This document shows, piece after piece, positions 1 through 8,006 of a stretch of DNA of 14,565 nt (the first letter of the stretch is position 1; each line of letters begins with the position of its first letter). Under the pieces are notes generated by a model. The model had not been told where the DNA came from. It worked only from the letters and a program-made list of their open reading frames with translations, and made no database searches. The DNA comes from Rubrivivax sp. (GTDB lineage: Bacteria; Pseudomonadota; Gammaproteobacteria; Burkholderiales; Burkholderiaceae_C). A program made the translations under genes and the position numbers. The stretch lies in contig JADZCL010000405.1 of the NCBI GenBank assembly GCA_020851615.1, positions 1 to 14,565 on the forward strand. Direction: 5' to 3'.

Positions 1-1107
<1,107 letters not shown>

Positions 1108-1144
1108 AGCCCGGCCGCCGCGGCGGGTCGTCAAGACCAGCGAC

Positions 1145-1180
1145 AAAAGGGGCGGCAGACCTGCTGGCCTGCCGCCCCTT
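1145..1180. terminator. Bidirectional intrinsic terminator between secA and the subtilase gene
   Basis: A perfect 10-bp GC-rich stem is formed by GGGGCGGCAG (1149-1158) and CTGCCGCCCC (1169-1178) around a 10-base loop. On the minus strand the stem is followed by TTTT (1148-1145), as expected of a Rho-independent terminator for the subtilase transcript. On the plus strand it is followed only by TTGCCTT, so termination of secA there is weaker in sequence terms. The hairpin sits in the 91-bp gap between two converging stop codons, and sharing by both transcripts is the natural reading. Confidence 0.85.
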
Positions 1181-1198
1181 GCCTTGGTGCGCCGCGGA

Positions 1199-4100
1199 TT
1201 ACTTCGTCGTGCCCTGGACGCTCTGGGCGGGCACGGTGCCGCCCGGATTCACCCGCAGCACCGTCGTCGATTGCGGGGCGGCCGCCGTGTCGGTCAGGGT
1301 GAAGGCACCCAGGTAGCGCCCGCCCAGCGCCAGGCCCTTCCAGCTCACGCCCACGGTGGCGGTGCCGCCGACCACGGCGTTGCCCGGCAGCAGCACGTTC
1401 AGCGTGCCGCCGACGTCGGCCGGCGTGACCACCCAGCTCGAGAGCTGGTGCGTACTCGCCGTCGGCCCGTCCCAGGCCAGGACGCAGACGCGGTAATTGC
1501 CGGCAGCCGGGTTGACAAGCTGCACCGCCTCGTCTGAACCGGCGTTGCCCGACGAGCCGACCGCGTTGTTGGCCGAGTTCAGCACCAGCAGGTCGTGGTC
1601 GTTGCTCGCCGAATTGGTGTCAACCTGGCGCAGTTCGAAGCGTGCGACCATTGTCCCGGCAGCAACGGAAACCGGGTAGACCTTCATGGCCGCGGTGTCC
1701 ACGCCGGCGCGGCAGTCGGCCAGGAACTGCGCACTGCTCAGCTGCGCGGTCGACTGCGTCACCGTCGGGCCCATCGTCACCGGCTTCCACCCGCCCTTGA
1801 AGGAGCCCATGCGGCCGGCAAAACCGGTCCGCACGGTGATCAGGCGGGTGCCCGAGGCGGTGGTGCCGGTGATCTCGCTGGGGGCGACGATCAGCTTGCC
1901 GGTGCGCAGCGTGACCGGACTGCGCACGACGTGGGTGCCGTCGGTCCAGGTCAGCGCCCCGTAGCTCCAGACGCCGTCCGCTGCCCCGTTGGTGGTGAAC
2001 TTGACCGTGAAGGACTTGGTCTCACCGGGTTGCAGCGACAGCGAGCCAGGCGTGACCGCCCAGGCAAAGCCAGGCACCGAGACGCTTGCCGTGTAGGTCG
2101 ACGGCGAGTTCGAGACGTTGGTCACGCGCCGGGTGACGGTGACCGTGCCCGGCACGGCGCCCACCGTGATGCTCGGCAGGTTGTAGTTGTAGGTCTGGTC
2201 GAGCGTGCCCACCGTCGTGCACAGCGACGCCGGCACGACTGCCGAGCGGTTGGCGTTGCACTGGTAGCGGATGAAGTCGTTGGCGTCGTTGTCGTAGACC
2301 AGGCCCGGGTCGAAGGCCTTGTTGGGGGCCACGTGCCCGGCACCCTGCGACCATGGCAGCTGCCCGTTCTGGGTGCCGCTCAGGCCATCGTTGAGCGTCA
2401 GCGTGGCGGTCGTCATCAGCGCCGACTTGATCGCCTGCGGGGTCCAGTTGGGATGCGCCTGCTTCAGCAGCGCGGCAAGACCCGCGACGTGCGGACTCGA
2501 CATCGACGTGCCCTGGTAGGACGCATAGCCCGCCGGGGGCACCAGCGTCCCGGCCGCGACCTGATTGCGCTGCGCCTGGGTGAGATCGGCGGTGACCGCA
2601 GCGATGATGTCGACACCCGGCGCCGTCAGGTCGGGCTTGAGCATGTTGGCGTCGCCGGCGTTGGGCCCGCGCGAGGAGAAACCGGCCATCGTCGGTGCCG
2701 GCTGCGTGCCTTGCGTGAATTTGGCGATCGCCGCGGTGGCACCCGGGTTGCCCTGTGCGTAGGCCTTGACGGCGTTGCCGTCGGCCTGGCTGACGTGCAC
2801 GGTGGGCACCGAATGCACATCGGCAACCAGGCCCGAGCCGTTGTCGGCAAGGATCATGCCCACCCCGCCGGCGTTGGCCACGGCCAGGCTCTTGTCCACG
2901 CGCGCGGTCACGCCGCGCGTGCAGATCACGATCTTGCCGGCGACCTTGGCGGGATCGAGCACCGCGGGGTTGGAATAGCACAGGCTGAGCTGGGTCGGGT
3001 CGGCACCCGCCAGCCCGGCGTCTTCGGCGCGGATCAAGGGCGTCTGCGGCACGGCGTAGGGCGCGGTCGAGGCCCCGTTGTAGCTGGCGCTGTTGCCCAG
3101 CGTCGTGCTGCTCACGAAGGCGCGTGAGTGCGTGGAGGCCGCCACCGTCGTCAGCCAGGGGCTGACGTGGGCCACCGCCTGCGCGGGCCCGCTGTTGCCC
3201 GCCGATGCGGCGACGAACACGCCCGCCGACGCCGCGCGCAGGAAGGCCTGCTCGACCGGGTCGTTGACGCTGGTCTGGCTGCCGCTGATCGAGTAGTTGA
3301 TGACGTTGACGCCATCGGCAACGGCCTTGTCGATGGCCGCCACGCTGTCGCCGGTGTAGCAGCTGTTGCTGCTGCCGGTGCCATCGGTTGCCCCCGGATC
3401 GATGTAGGTGTAGCAGACCTTGTACATCGCCAGGCGGGCGCGCGGCGCCATCCCCGAGGCCGGACCCAGGGGCACGGGGAGCGGGCCCGAGAGCGTGGCG
3501 TCGTTGCCGTCGTTGCCGCCTGCGGTCGACGAGGTGTGCGAGCCGTGCCCACCATGGCCCGTGGCGCCGGCCACCGAGTCACGCGGCGAATAGAACTCGG
3601 TCCAGTGCTTGTTGCTGCCTTGCTGGGCGACGAAGACGGAGTTGAAGAACTGCGCGCCGATCAGCTTGTTGTTGCAGTGCTGAGCCGGACTGAAGCCTTC
3701 GCCGGCCATGCAGCTGCCCGACCAGCTTGCGGGGGGTGGCCCATAGGCCAGGGTGCCGCCGGTGAAGACCGGCTTGCCATTGGCGTCGACACGGTCGGCA
3801 TACGCCGGGTTCTCGGGCCAGACGCCGCTGTCGACGATGCCGATGACGATGTCCTCGCCCTTGATCGCGCGACCGCTGCCGTCCTGCTGCGACCACAGAC
3901 CACCCGCTGCCGACAGGCCCAGGAAGGCCGGTGTCGAAATGGTCTCGAGCTTGCGCGGCAGGTCAGGGTGGACCTCGATCACGTTCGGATTGGCGCGCAG
4001 CGCGGCGACTTCGGCAGCCGTGAGTTGGGCGGCGAAGCCGTTGAAGACGGTGTTGTAGCGCACGCTGACGCGCGCCCCGGGGACGCTGGCGGCCACGCTC

Positions 4101-4336
4101 AGCTGCAGGTTGTCCAGGTAGCTGCGATAGGCCAGCGCAGCCGGCGTGCGGGCGTTGAAACGTGCGCCGGCCGTTGGTGCGGTCGCCGCATAGCCCGCGA
4201 CCGTGCCCTTGTAGGTGGCTGCCGGCTCGCCGGCCAGTTGCACGATGAAGGGGTTGCGCGCTTGCGCGAGGGCGCCGGCAGATGCGCCGGCCAGCACCAG
4301 CACGGCGGCCAGCGCGAGGGGATTGAGCTTCTTCAT
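1199..4336 (-). CDS. Secreted S8 family serine protease (subtilase) with PA insert and C-terminal beta domains
   Basis: A 1045-residue exported protease. It starts MKKLNPLAL with an Ala/Leu-rich signal peptide (about 1-26, cleavage near ALAQA). An inhibitor I9-type propeptide follows (about 30-124, FIVQL to IEVHPD). The peptidase S8 domain carries the full catalytic set: Asp169 in IGIVDSGVWPE, His264 in GHGSHTSSTAGG, the oxyanion Asn381 in AASAGNSGP, and Ser611 in GTSMSSPHVAG. A protease-associated (PA) domain is inserted at about 450-540, the arrangement of cucumisin-like and lactocepin-like subtilases. After the catalytic core come a fibronectin-III-like domain (about 724-815) and a region resembling a PPC domain (about 885-965). 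The chosen ATG has a strong Shine-Dalgarno sequence 5 bases upstream; the open frame extends 21 codons further up without signal-peptide character. The gene lies 31 bp after the PEP-CTERM gene, so they are probably cotranscribed. No PEP-CTERM or autotransporter tail is visible, so release outside the cell or into the periplasm is likely; the substrate is unknown. Confidence 0.95.
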   Translation of the reverse strand: MKKLNPLALAAVLVLAGASAGALAQARNPFIVQLAGEPAATYKGTVAGYAATAPTAGARFNARTPAALAYRSYLDNLQLSVAASVPGARVSVRYNTVFNGFAAQLTAAEVAALRANPNVIEVHPDLPRKLETISTPAFLGLSAAGGLWSQQDGSGRAIKGEDIVIGIVDSGVWPENPAYADRVDANGKPVFTGGTLAYGPPPASWSGSCMAGEGFSPAQHCNNKLIGAQFFNSVFVAQQGSNKHWTEFYSPRDSVAGATGHGGHGSHTSSTAGGNDGNDATLSGPLPVPLGPASGMAPRARLAMYKVCYTYIDPGATDGTGSSNSCYTGDSVAAIDKAVADGVNVINYSISGSQTSVNDPVEQAFLRAASAGVFVAASAGNSGPAQAVAHVSPWLTTVAASTHSRAFVSSTTLGNSASYNGASTAPYAVPQTPLIRAEDAGLAGADPTQLSLCYSNPAVLDPAKVAGKIVICTRGVTARVDKSLAVANAGGVGMILADNGSGLVADVHSVPTVHVSQADGNAVKAYAQGNPGATAAIAKFTQGTQPAPTMAGFSSRGPNAGDANMLKPDLTAPGVDIIAAVTADLTQAQRNQVAAGTLVPPAGYASYQGTSMSSPHVAGLAALLKQAHPNWTPQAIKSALMTTATLTLNDGLSGTQNGQLPWSQGAGHVAPNKAFDPGLVYDNDANDFIRYQCNANRSAVVPASLCTTVGTLDQTYNYNLPSITVGAVPGTVTVTRRVTNVSNSPSTYTASVSVPGFAWAVTPGSLSLQPGETKSFTVKFTTNGAADGVWSYGALTWTDGTHVVRSPVTLRTGKLIVAPSEITGTTASGTRLITVRTGFAGRMGSFKGGWKPVTMGPTVTQSTAQLSSAQFLADCRAGVDTAAMKVYPVSVAAGTMVARFELRQVDTNSASNDHDLLVLNSANNAVGSSGNAGSDEAVQLVNPAAGNYRVCVLAWDGPTASTHQLSSWVVTPADVGGTLNVLLPGNAVVGGTATVGVSWKGLALGGRYLGAFTLTDTAAAPQSTTVLRVNPGGTVPAQSVQGTTK

Positions 4337-4341
4337 GAGTT

Positions 4342-4348
4342 CTCCTCC
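4342..4348 (-). promoter_or_regulatory. Shine-Dalgarno sequence that fixes the subtilase start
   Basis: GGAGGAG on the minus strand lies 5 bases before the ATG at 4336. It decides for the start giving MKKLNP and a clean signal peptide, against the upstream in-frame extension to 4399. It lies in the 31-bp gap after the PEP-CTERM stop codon, so the protease can be translated independently from a shared mRNA. Confidence 0.85.
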
Positions 4349-4367
4349 GGTTCGGGTGCGACCTGGC

Positions 4368-5108
4368 TCAGACGCTGCGGCTGCGGCGGCGCGCTGCACC
4401 GGCGCCGACCAGGGCGATCACGGCCAGCGCCAGCGATGCCGGTTCCGGCACGCGGCTGGCCAGCGTGATGTTGTCGAGCGCGAACTGCGCCAGGTTGTTG
4501 GAGCGGCTGCAGCTGCCCTGCGCGTTGCAGGCGTAGCCGTAGAAGTCGATCTCGGCGAACCACTCGTTGGCAAAGGCGTCGCTGAGCGCGAACGAGGCGA
4601 AGCCGAGCTGGCCGTTGGTCGGGCCGCCCACCAGCACGTCCTCGTACTTGAGGCTGCCGTTGGCGTAGAACCCGTAGACGCGCAGCAGCATGGCGACGTT
4701 CGGCACCGTGACGCCCGCGGCGGCAATGAACGAGGCGTCGAAGCTCTTGAGCTGGAAGGCCTCTCCATCCAGCCGCCCGAGCCAGGGCAGGCCGTCATCG
4801 AGCATGGCCAGGAACTGCGTGCTGTTGTTGGTCGGGCACACCACGCTCGCGCAGGTGCTGGCGACGTCGCTGCCGTCGACCAAGGCACCGACGAAATCGC
4901 CGTCCTGGGCGCCGGTCTTGGTCGACACGGTGCCGAGGAAGTAGTCGCCCTGGATCAGGAAGTCGTTGTGGACCAGCAGGGGTGGGAACAGCGCAAGGCT
5001 GTCATCGAGCCCGGTGTCGAAGTCAAGCACCGTGGTTCCCGCCTGGGCCACGCCCAGCCCGGCGGCCAGCGCCAGCGCGGTTGCGAGTCGTCGCAATGTC
5101 GTTTTCAT
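4368..5108 (-). CDS. PEP-CTERM sorting domain protein
   Basis: A 246-residue exported protein of unknown function. It begins with a signal peptide (1-23, basic MKTTLRRL then a hydrophobic run ending AQA). It ends with a textbook PEP-CTERM tripartite signal: VPEP at 220-223, a hydrophobic segment at about 225-239, and an arginine cluster RRR at 240-242. Known PEP-CTERM proteins are cleaved and anchored or released by an exosortase (EpsH/XrtA type), usually in species making exopolysaccharide; no exosortase is in this window. The body looks like a beta-rich domain, with QFALDN (208-213) just before the sorting signal, as in QFxxD-type PEP-CTERM families (recalled, not checked). Two cysteine pairs (C86/C91 and C194/C200) could form disulfides after export. 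The start has AGAAGG 6 bases upstream. It is the first gene of a probable two-gene unit with the subtilase. Confidence 0.93.
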   Translation of the reverse strand: MKTTLRRLATALALAAGLGVAQAGTTVLDFDTGLDDSLALFPPLLVHNDFLIQGDYFLGTVSTKTGAQDGDFVGALVDGSDVASTCASVVCPTNNSTQFLAMLDDGLPWLGRLDGEAFQLKSFDASFIAAAGVTVPNVAMLLRVYGFYANGSLKYEDVLVGGPTNGQLGFASFALSDAFANEWFAEIDFYGYACNAQGSCSRSNNLAQFALDNITLASRVPEPASLALAVIALVGAGAARRRSRSV

Positions 5109-5148
5109 CGTTTACCTTCTTGAATGGGGATGGGAGCGTCCGGCATGT

Positions 5149-5163
5149 CCGTGCCGCGCACGG
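5149..5163 (-). promoter_or_regulatory. Small hairpin in the presumed 5' leader of the PEP-CTERM/subtilase transcript
   Basis: CCGTGC (5149-5154) pairs with GCACGG (5158-5163) around a 3-base loop. It ends 40 bp before the PEP-CTERM start codon and would be transcribed if the promoter lies further upstream. It could affect mRNA stability or translation, but no known regulatory RNA is recognised, and in GC-rich DNA a stem of this size can occur by chance. Confidence 0.35.
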
Positions 5164-5189
5164 GGTCGTTCAGCGTCGTGACGGAGTTC

Positions 5190-5201
5190 TCACTCTAGTG
5201 A
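5190..5201. promoter_or_regulatory. Short palindrome TCACT-CT-AGTGA, possible operator
   Basis: The arms TCACT and AGTGA are perfect and separated by 2 bases. The site lies about 81 bp upstream of the PEP-CTERM start, in the least GC-rich part of the divergent region, where a transcription factor could bind. No regulator family is assigned and the arms are short. Confidence 0.3.
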
Positions 5202-5279
5202 TGACCTGTTCAAGACCACCACGCGCAAACCCTGAGCGAGAGCCAGAGCCCCCGCGATTGGGGGGTGTTGGCGCGTCGC

Positions 5280-5308
5280 TGCACGCGGGGCGGCGCGATT
5301 CCTACAAT
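5280..5308 (+). promoter_or_regulatory. Probable sigma-70 type promoter of argJ
   Basis: TACAAT at 5303-5308 matches the -10 consensus at five of six positions. At 17-bp spacing the -35 position reads TGCACG (5280-5285), which matches only three of six positions. Transcription would start near 5315, giving a leader of about 40 bases before the argJ ATG. The context CCTACAATCG resembles promoters of housekeeping genes in Burkholderiales (from memory). Confidence 0.5.
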
Positions 5309-5353
5309 CGCCGGCGTTGCGCCCCCTCATCCGTCTGGCCTCGATCGACCCCC

Positions 5354-6583
5354 ATGCCCGTCAACTACCAAGCGACCCCGGCCGAGCGCCTGCACCCCAT
5401 CGCCGGCCTGCGCATCGGCACTGCCATGGCCGGCATCCGCAAGGCCGGGCGCCGCGATCTGGTGCTGTTTGCCCTCGATGCCGGCGCGTCGGTGGCCGGC
5501 GTGTTCACGAACAACCGTTTCTGCGCCGCGCCGGTGCAGATCTGCCGCAGGCATCTGGCAGCAGGCGGGGCGATCCGCGCGCTGGTGGTCAATACCGGCA
5601 ACGCCAATGCCGGCACTGGGGCCCAGGGCCTGGCGCATGCGCAGCGCACCTGCGTCGCGGTGGCGGGGCTGCTGGGCATTGCGGATACGGCCGTGCTGCC
5701 GTTTTCGACCGGCGTGATCATGGAGCCCCTGCCCGTGGAGCGCATCGAGGCCGGCCTGCCGGCGGCGGTGGCCGATCTCGCGCCGGCGCACTGGGCGCAA
5801 GCGGCCGAGGGCATCATGACCACCGACACGGTGCCGAAGTCCGCGTCGCGGCAACTGGTGATCGATGGCCATACGGTCACCCTCACCGGCATCGCCAAGG
5901 GCGCGGGGATGATCCGCCCCAACATGGCGACCATGCTCGGCTTCGTGGCCACCGATGCAGTGCTGGCGCCGGCCTTGTTGCAGCCGCTGGTGGAGCAGGC
6001 GGCGCAAGCCAGCTTCAACCGCATCACCATCGACGGCGACACGTCGACCAACGACTCCTTCGTGCTGGTGGCGACCCAGCGCGCCGGGCATGCGCCGATC
6101 ACGAGCCTGGACTCGCCCGCCGGGCGCCTGCTGGCCGACGCCGTGGCGGGGCTGGCGCGCGAGCTTGCGCAGGCCATCGTGCGCGATGGCGAGGGCGCCA
6201 CCAAGTTCATCACCGTGTGCGTGCAGGGCGGGCGCGATGCCGCGGAGTGCCGGCAGGTGGCGTATGCGATCGCGCACTCGCCGCTGGTGAAGACGGCCTT
6301 CTTCGCCAGCGACCCCAACCTCGGGCGCATCCTCGCGGCGGTGGGCTACGCGGGCATTGCCGATCTCGAGCAGGGGCTGATCGACCTGTACCTCGACGAC
6401 GTGCATGTGGCGACCCGGGGTGGGCGGCACCCGGCCTACCAGGAGGCCGATGGCCAGCGCGTGATGAAGGGCAGTGAGATCACCGTGCGCGTCGACCTGC
6501 ACCGGGGCCCGGCGCAAACCGAGGTCTGGACCTGCGATCTCTCGCACGACTACGTCACCATCAACGCCGACTACCGTTCCTGA
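5354..6583 (+). CDS. argJ: Bifunctional ornithine acetyltransferase / N-acetylglutamate synthase ArgJ
   Basis: ArgJ transfers the acetyl group from N-acetylornithine to glutamate, recycling acetyl in cytoplasmic arginine biosynthesis; some members also use acetyl-CoA to make N-acetylglutamate. The 409-residue protein has the usual family length. Family landmarks are [10 protein letters not shown] near 52-61, [12 protein letters not shown] (78-89), the oxyanion-hole segment [11 protein letters not shown] (117-127), and the self-cleavage site [16 protein letters not shown] (182-197). The predicted break is between Ala192 and the nucleophile Thr193, giving alpha and beta chains. [10 protein letters not shown] (225-234), RDGEGATKF (277-285) and the terminal NADYRS are also conserved. 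I chose the ATG giving MPVNYQ because it precedes the family N-terminus; the frame is open further upstream without homology. No clear Shine-Dalgarno sequence precedes it. Whether it is mono- or bifunctional cannot be read from the sequence. Confidence 0.97.
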   Translation: MPVNYQATPAERLHPIAGLRIGTAMAGIRKAGRRDLVLFALDAGASVAGVFTNNRFCAAPVQICRRHLAAGGAIRALVVNTGNANAGTGAQGLAHAQRTCVAVAGLLGIADTAVLPFSTGVIMEPLPVERIEAGLPAAVADLAPAHWAQAAEGIMTTDTVPKSASRQLVIDGHTVTLTGIAKGAGMIRPNMATMLGFVATDAVLAPALLQPLVEQAAQASFNRITIDGDTSTNDSFVLVATQRAGHAPITSLDSPAGRLLADAVAGLARELAQAIVRDGEGATKFITVCVQGGRDAAECRQVAYAIAHSPLVKTAFFASDPNLGRILAAVGYAGIADLEQGLIDLYLDDVHVATRGGRHPAYQEADGQRVMKGSEITVRVDLHRGPAQTEVWTCDLSHDYVTINADYRS

Positions 6584-6601
6584 TTCCTGCCCGAGCTGCG
6601 A

Positions 6602-7924
6602 TTGGCCGCTGCCGCCCTCTTCGCACCGCTGCTGAAGCACCTGCCCGAGGGCGACCTCTGGCGTGAGCGCACCTACGGCCGCCTGTGGCTGTCCATCCTG
6701 ACCTCGTCCTTCGGCGGCCAGGTGATGCTGCTGGCCCTGCCCCTGGCTGCGGCCGTGCTGCTGAAGGCCACGCCCACGCAGATGGGGCAGTTGACGGCCA
6801 TCGAACTGGCCCCCTTCCTGCTGCTGTCGCTGCCGGCGGGGGTGTGGCTGGACCGTGTGCGCAAGCTGCCTGTCTATCTGGTGGGCGAGGTGCTGCTGGG
6901 CCTGGCCGCGGCCAGTGTCACCGTGGCCTGGCTGCTGGGGGTGCTGGGCATGGGCTGGCTGTACGCGGTGGCCTTCATAGTCGGCTCGGTGCATGCCGTG
7001 GCCGGCAGTGCGGCGCAGATCGTGCTGACCCAGGTCGTGCCGCGCCAGCGCCTGGTCGAGGCGCACGCGAAGAATGCGCTCGCCACCTCGGGGGCGGAGG
7101 TCGCCGGCCCGGGCTTTGCGGGCTTGCTGGTCAAGCTCTTCGGCGCGCCCTGGGCGATGTCGGTCAACGCCGTGCTGCTGCTGGGCTCGGCCTGGATCCT
7201 GCGTGGCGTCCACGTGCGCGAGGAGATCCGCGTCGCCCCCGATGCCCGCTTCTGGCCCGACCTGCGGGCCGGCCTGCGCTTCGTCGCCCACACTCCGGTG
7301 CTGAGCACGCTGGCGATCCTGATGGCGGTCTGGCAGATGGCGCACTACGCCGCGCTGGTGGTGCAGATCCTGGTGGCCACGCGCACGCTCGGGCTGTCGG
7401 CGCAGACGGTAGGCCTGTGCTACATGGGCATGGGTGTGGGCACCATCACCGGCAGCGTCCTGGGTCGCCGCGTCAGCCATCGCATCGGCCCCGGGCCTTG
7501 CCTGGTGGTCGGCTACGGGATCACCGGCGTGGCGTGGTTGCTGCCGGTGCTGGCCCCGCCCAATGCGCTGGGTGTGGCGGCCTTCGCGCTGATGATGGCG
7601 CTGTTCACGATGGGGGCCGTGTTCATCTTCATCAACTTCCTGGCGCTGCGCCAGGCGGTCACGCCCGAGCCGCTGCTGGGCCGCATGACGAGCACCATGC
7701 GCTGGCTCTCGCTGCTGGCAGCGCCCGGGGGCTCGCTGCTGGGCGGCTGGGTGGGCGAGCACGTCGGGCTGCGCGCGGCGCTGGGCGTGGCGGCGGTCAC
7801 GTCGCTGGTGCTGGCGGTCGTTGCCTGGCGGCTGCCGCTGATCCGCGAACTCAGGGCCCTGCCGCGCCCGCAGGCCATGCCAGGGCTGGATGAAGTCGAG
7901 TCGGAATGGACGACGCTGGGATGA
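6602..7924 (+). CDS. MFS transporter, EntS/MFS_3-like
   Basis: A 440-residue polytopic inner-membrane protein of the major facilitator superfamily. Hydrophobic segments occur along the length. The loop after the second segment carries a motif-A-like sequence, GVWLDRVRK (80-88), typical of MFS. The general look (first membrane segment at about 28-54, QLTAIELAPFLLLSLPAGVWLDR, then SAAQIVLTQVVPRQRLVEAHAKN) is that of the EntS-like drug/siderophore exporter subgroup. The substrate is unknown. It starts 18 bp after argJ and in the same reading frame, and probably shares the argJ transcript. The first usual initiation codon is TTG at 6602 with only a weak upstream purine run; the next in-frame ATG encodes residue 42, inside the first membrane segment, so TTG (or an unusual CTG at 6587 or 6596) must be used. 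The C-terminus is a short soluble tail. Confidence 0.88.
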   Translation: MAAAALFAPLLKHLPEGDLWRERTYGRLWLSILTSSFGGQVMLLALPLAAAVLLKATPTQMGQLTAIELAPFLLLSLPAGVWLDRVRKLPVYLVGEVLLGLAAASVTVAWLLGVLGMGWLYAVAFIVGSVHAVAGSAAQIVLTQVVPRQRLVEAHAKNALATSGAEVAGPGFAGLLVKLFGAPWAMSVNAVLLLGSAWILRGVHVREEIRVAPDARFWPDLRAGLRFVAHTPVLSTLAILMAVWQMAHYAALVVQILVATRTLGLSAQTVGLCYMGMGVGTITGSVLGRRVSHRIGPGPCLVVGYGITGVAWLLPVLAPPNALGVAAFALMMALFTMGAVFIFINFLALRQAVTPEPLLGRMTSTMRWLSLLAAPGGSLLGGWVGEHVGLRAALGVAAVTSLVLAVVAWRLPLIRELRALPRPQAMPGLDEVESEWTTLG

Positions 7925-7933
7925 GTGCGCTGC

Positions 7934-7984
7934 CACCGGGGCAGCACAGCGTCGACACGCCGCCTGTCATGGCTTGCCCCGGTG
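7934..7984. terminator. Perfect 10-bp inverted repeat in the convergent gap, possible terminator
   Basis: CACCGGGGCA (7934-7943) and TGCCCCGGTG (7975-7984) are exact reverse complements around a 31-base spacer. They fill most of the 82-bp gap between the converging MFS and dehydrogenase-like genes, where a shared terminator is expected. There is no T-tract on either side and the loop is long, so it is not a standard intrinsic terminator. It may be a Rho-assisted stop, an mRNA 3'-end stabiliser, or a protein-binding palindrome. Confidence 0.5.
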
Positions 7985-8006
7985 CCCGGACGGCTGGAGC
8001 ACGGCG

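Larger units (their letters stand above)
5109..5353. other. Divergent intergenic region between the PEP-CTERM gene and argJ
   Basis: This 245-bp gap is the longest non-coding stretch in the window and must hold promoters for both directions. It contains a hairpin at 5149-5163, a short palindrome at 5190-5201, a C-tract/G-tract pair at 5249-5264, and a -10-like element at 5303-5308. No ORF with coding character and a ribosome-binding site was found in it. I could not find a convincing -35/-10 pair for the minus-strand PEP-CTERM gene. Confidence 0.7.

Noticed and set aside
4337..4399. N-terminal extension of the subtilase frame
   Set aside because: It would overlap the PEP-CTERM gene and place a non-export sequence before the signal peptide; the internal ATG has a strong Shine-Dalgarno sequence.
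1595..4468. Long plus-strand open frames (510 and 446 codons) opposite the subtilase
   Set aside because: Low-complexity Arg/Gly/Ala-rich translations without motifs, antisense to a gene with an intact catalytic set.
5327..7936. 869-codon open frame on the minus strand across argJ and the MFS gene
   Set aside because: The translation is rich in Arg, Gln, His and Gly with no recognisable domain, and it lies antisense to two well-supported genes. Long shadow frames are usual at this GC content.
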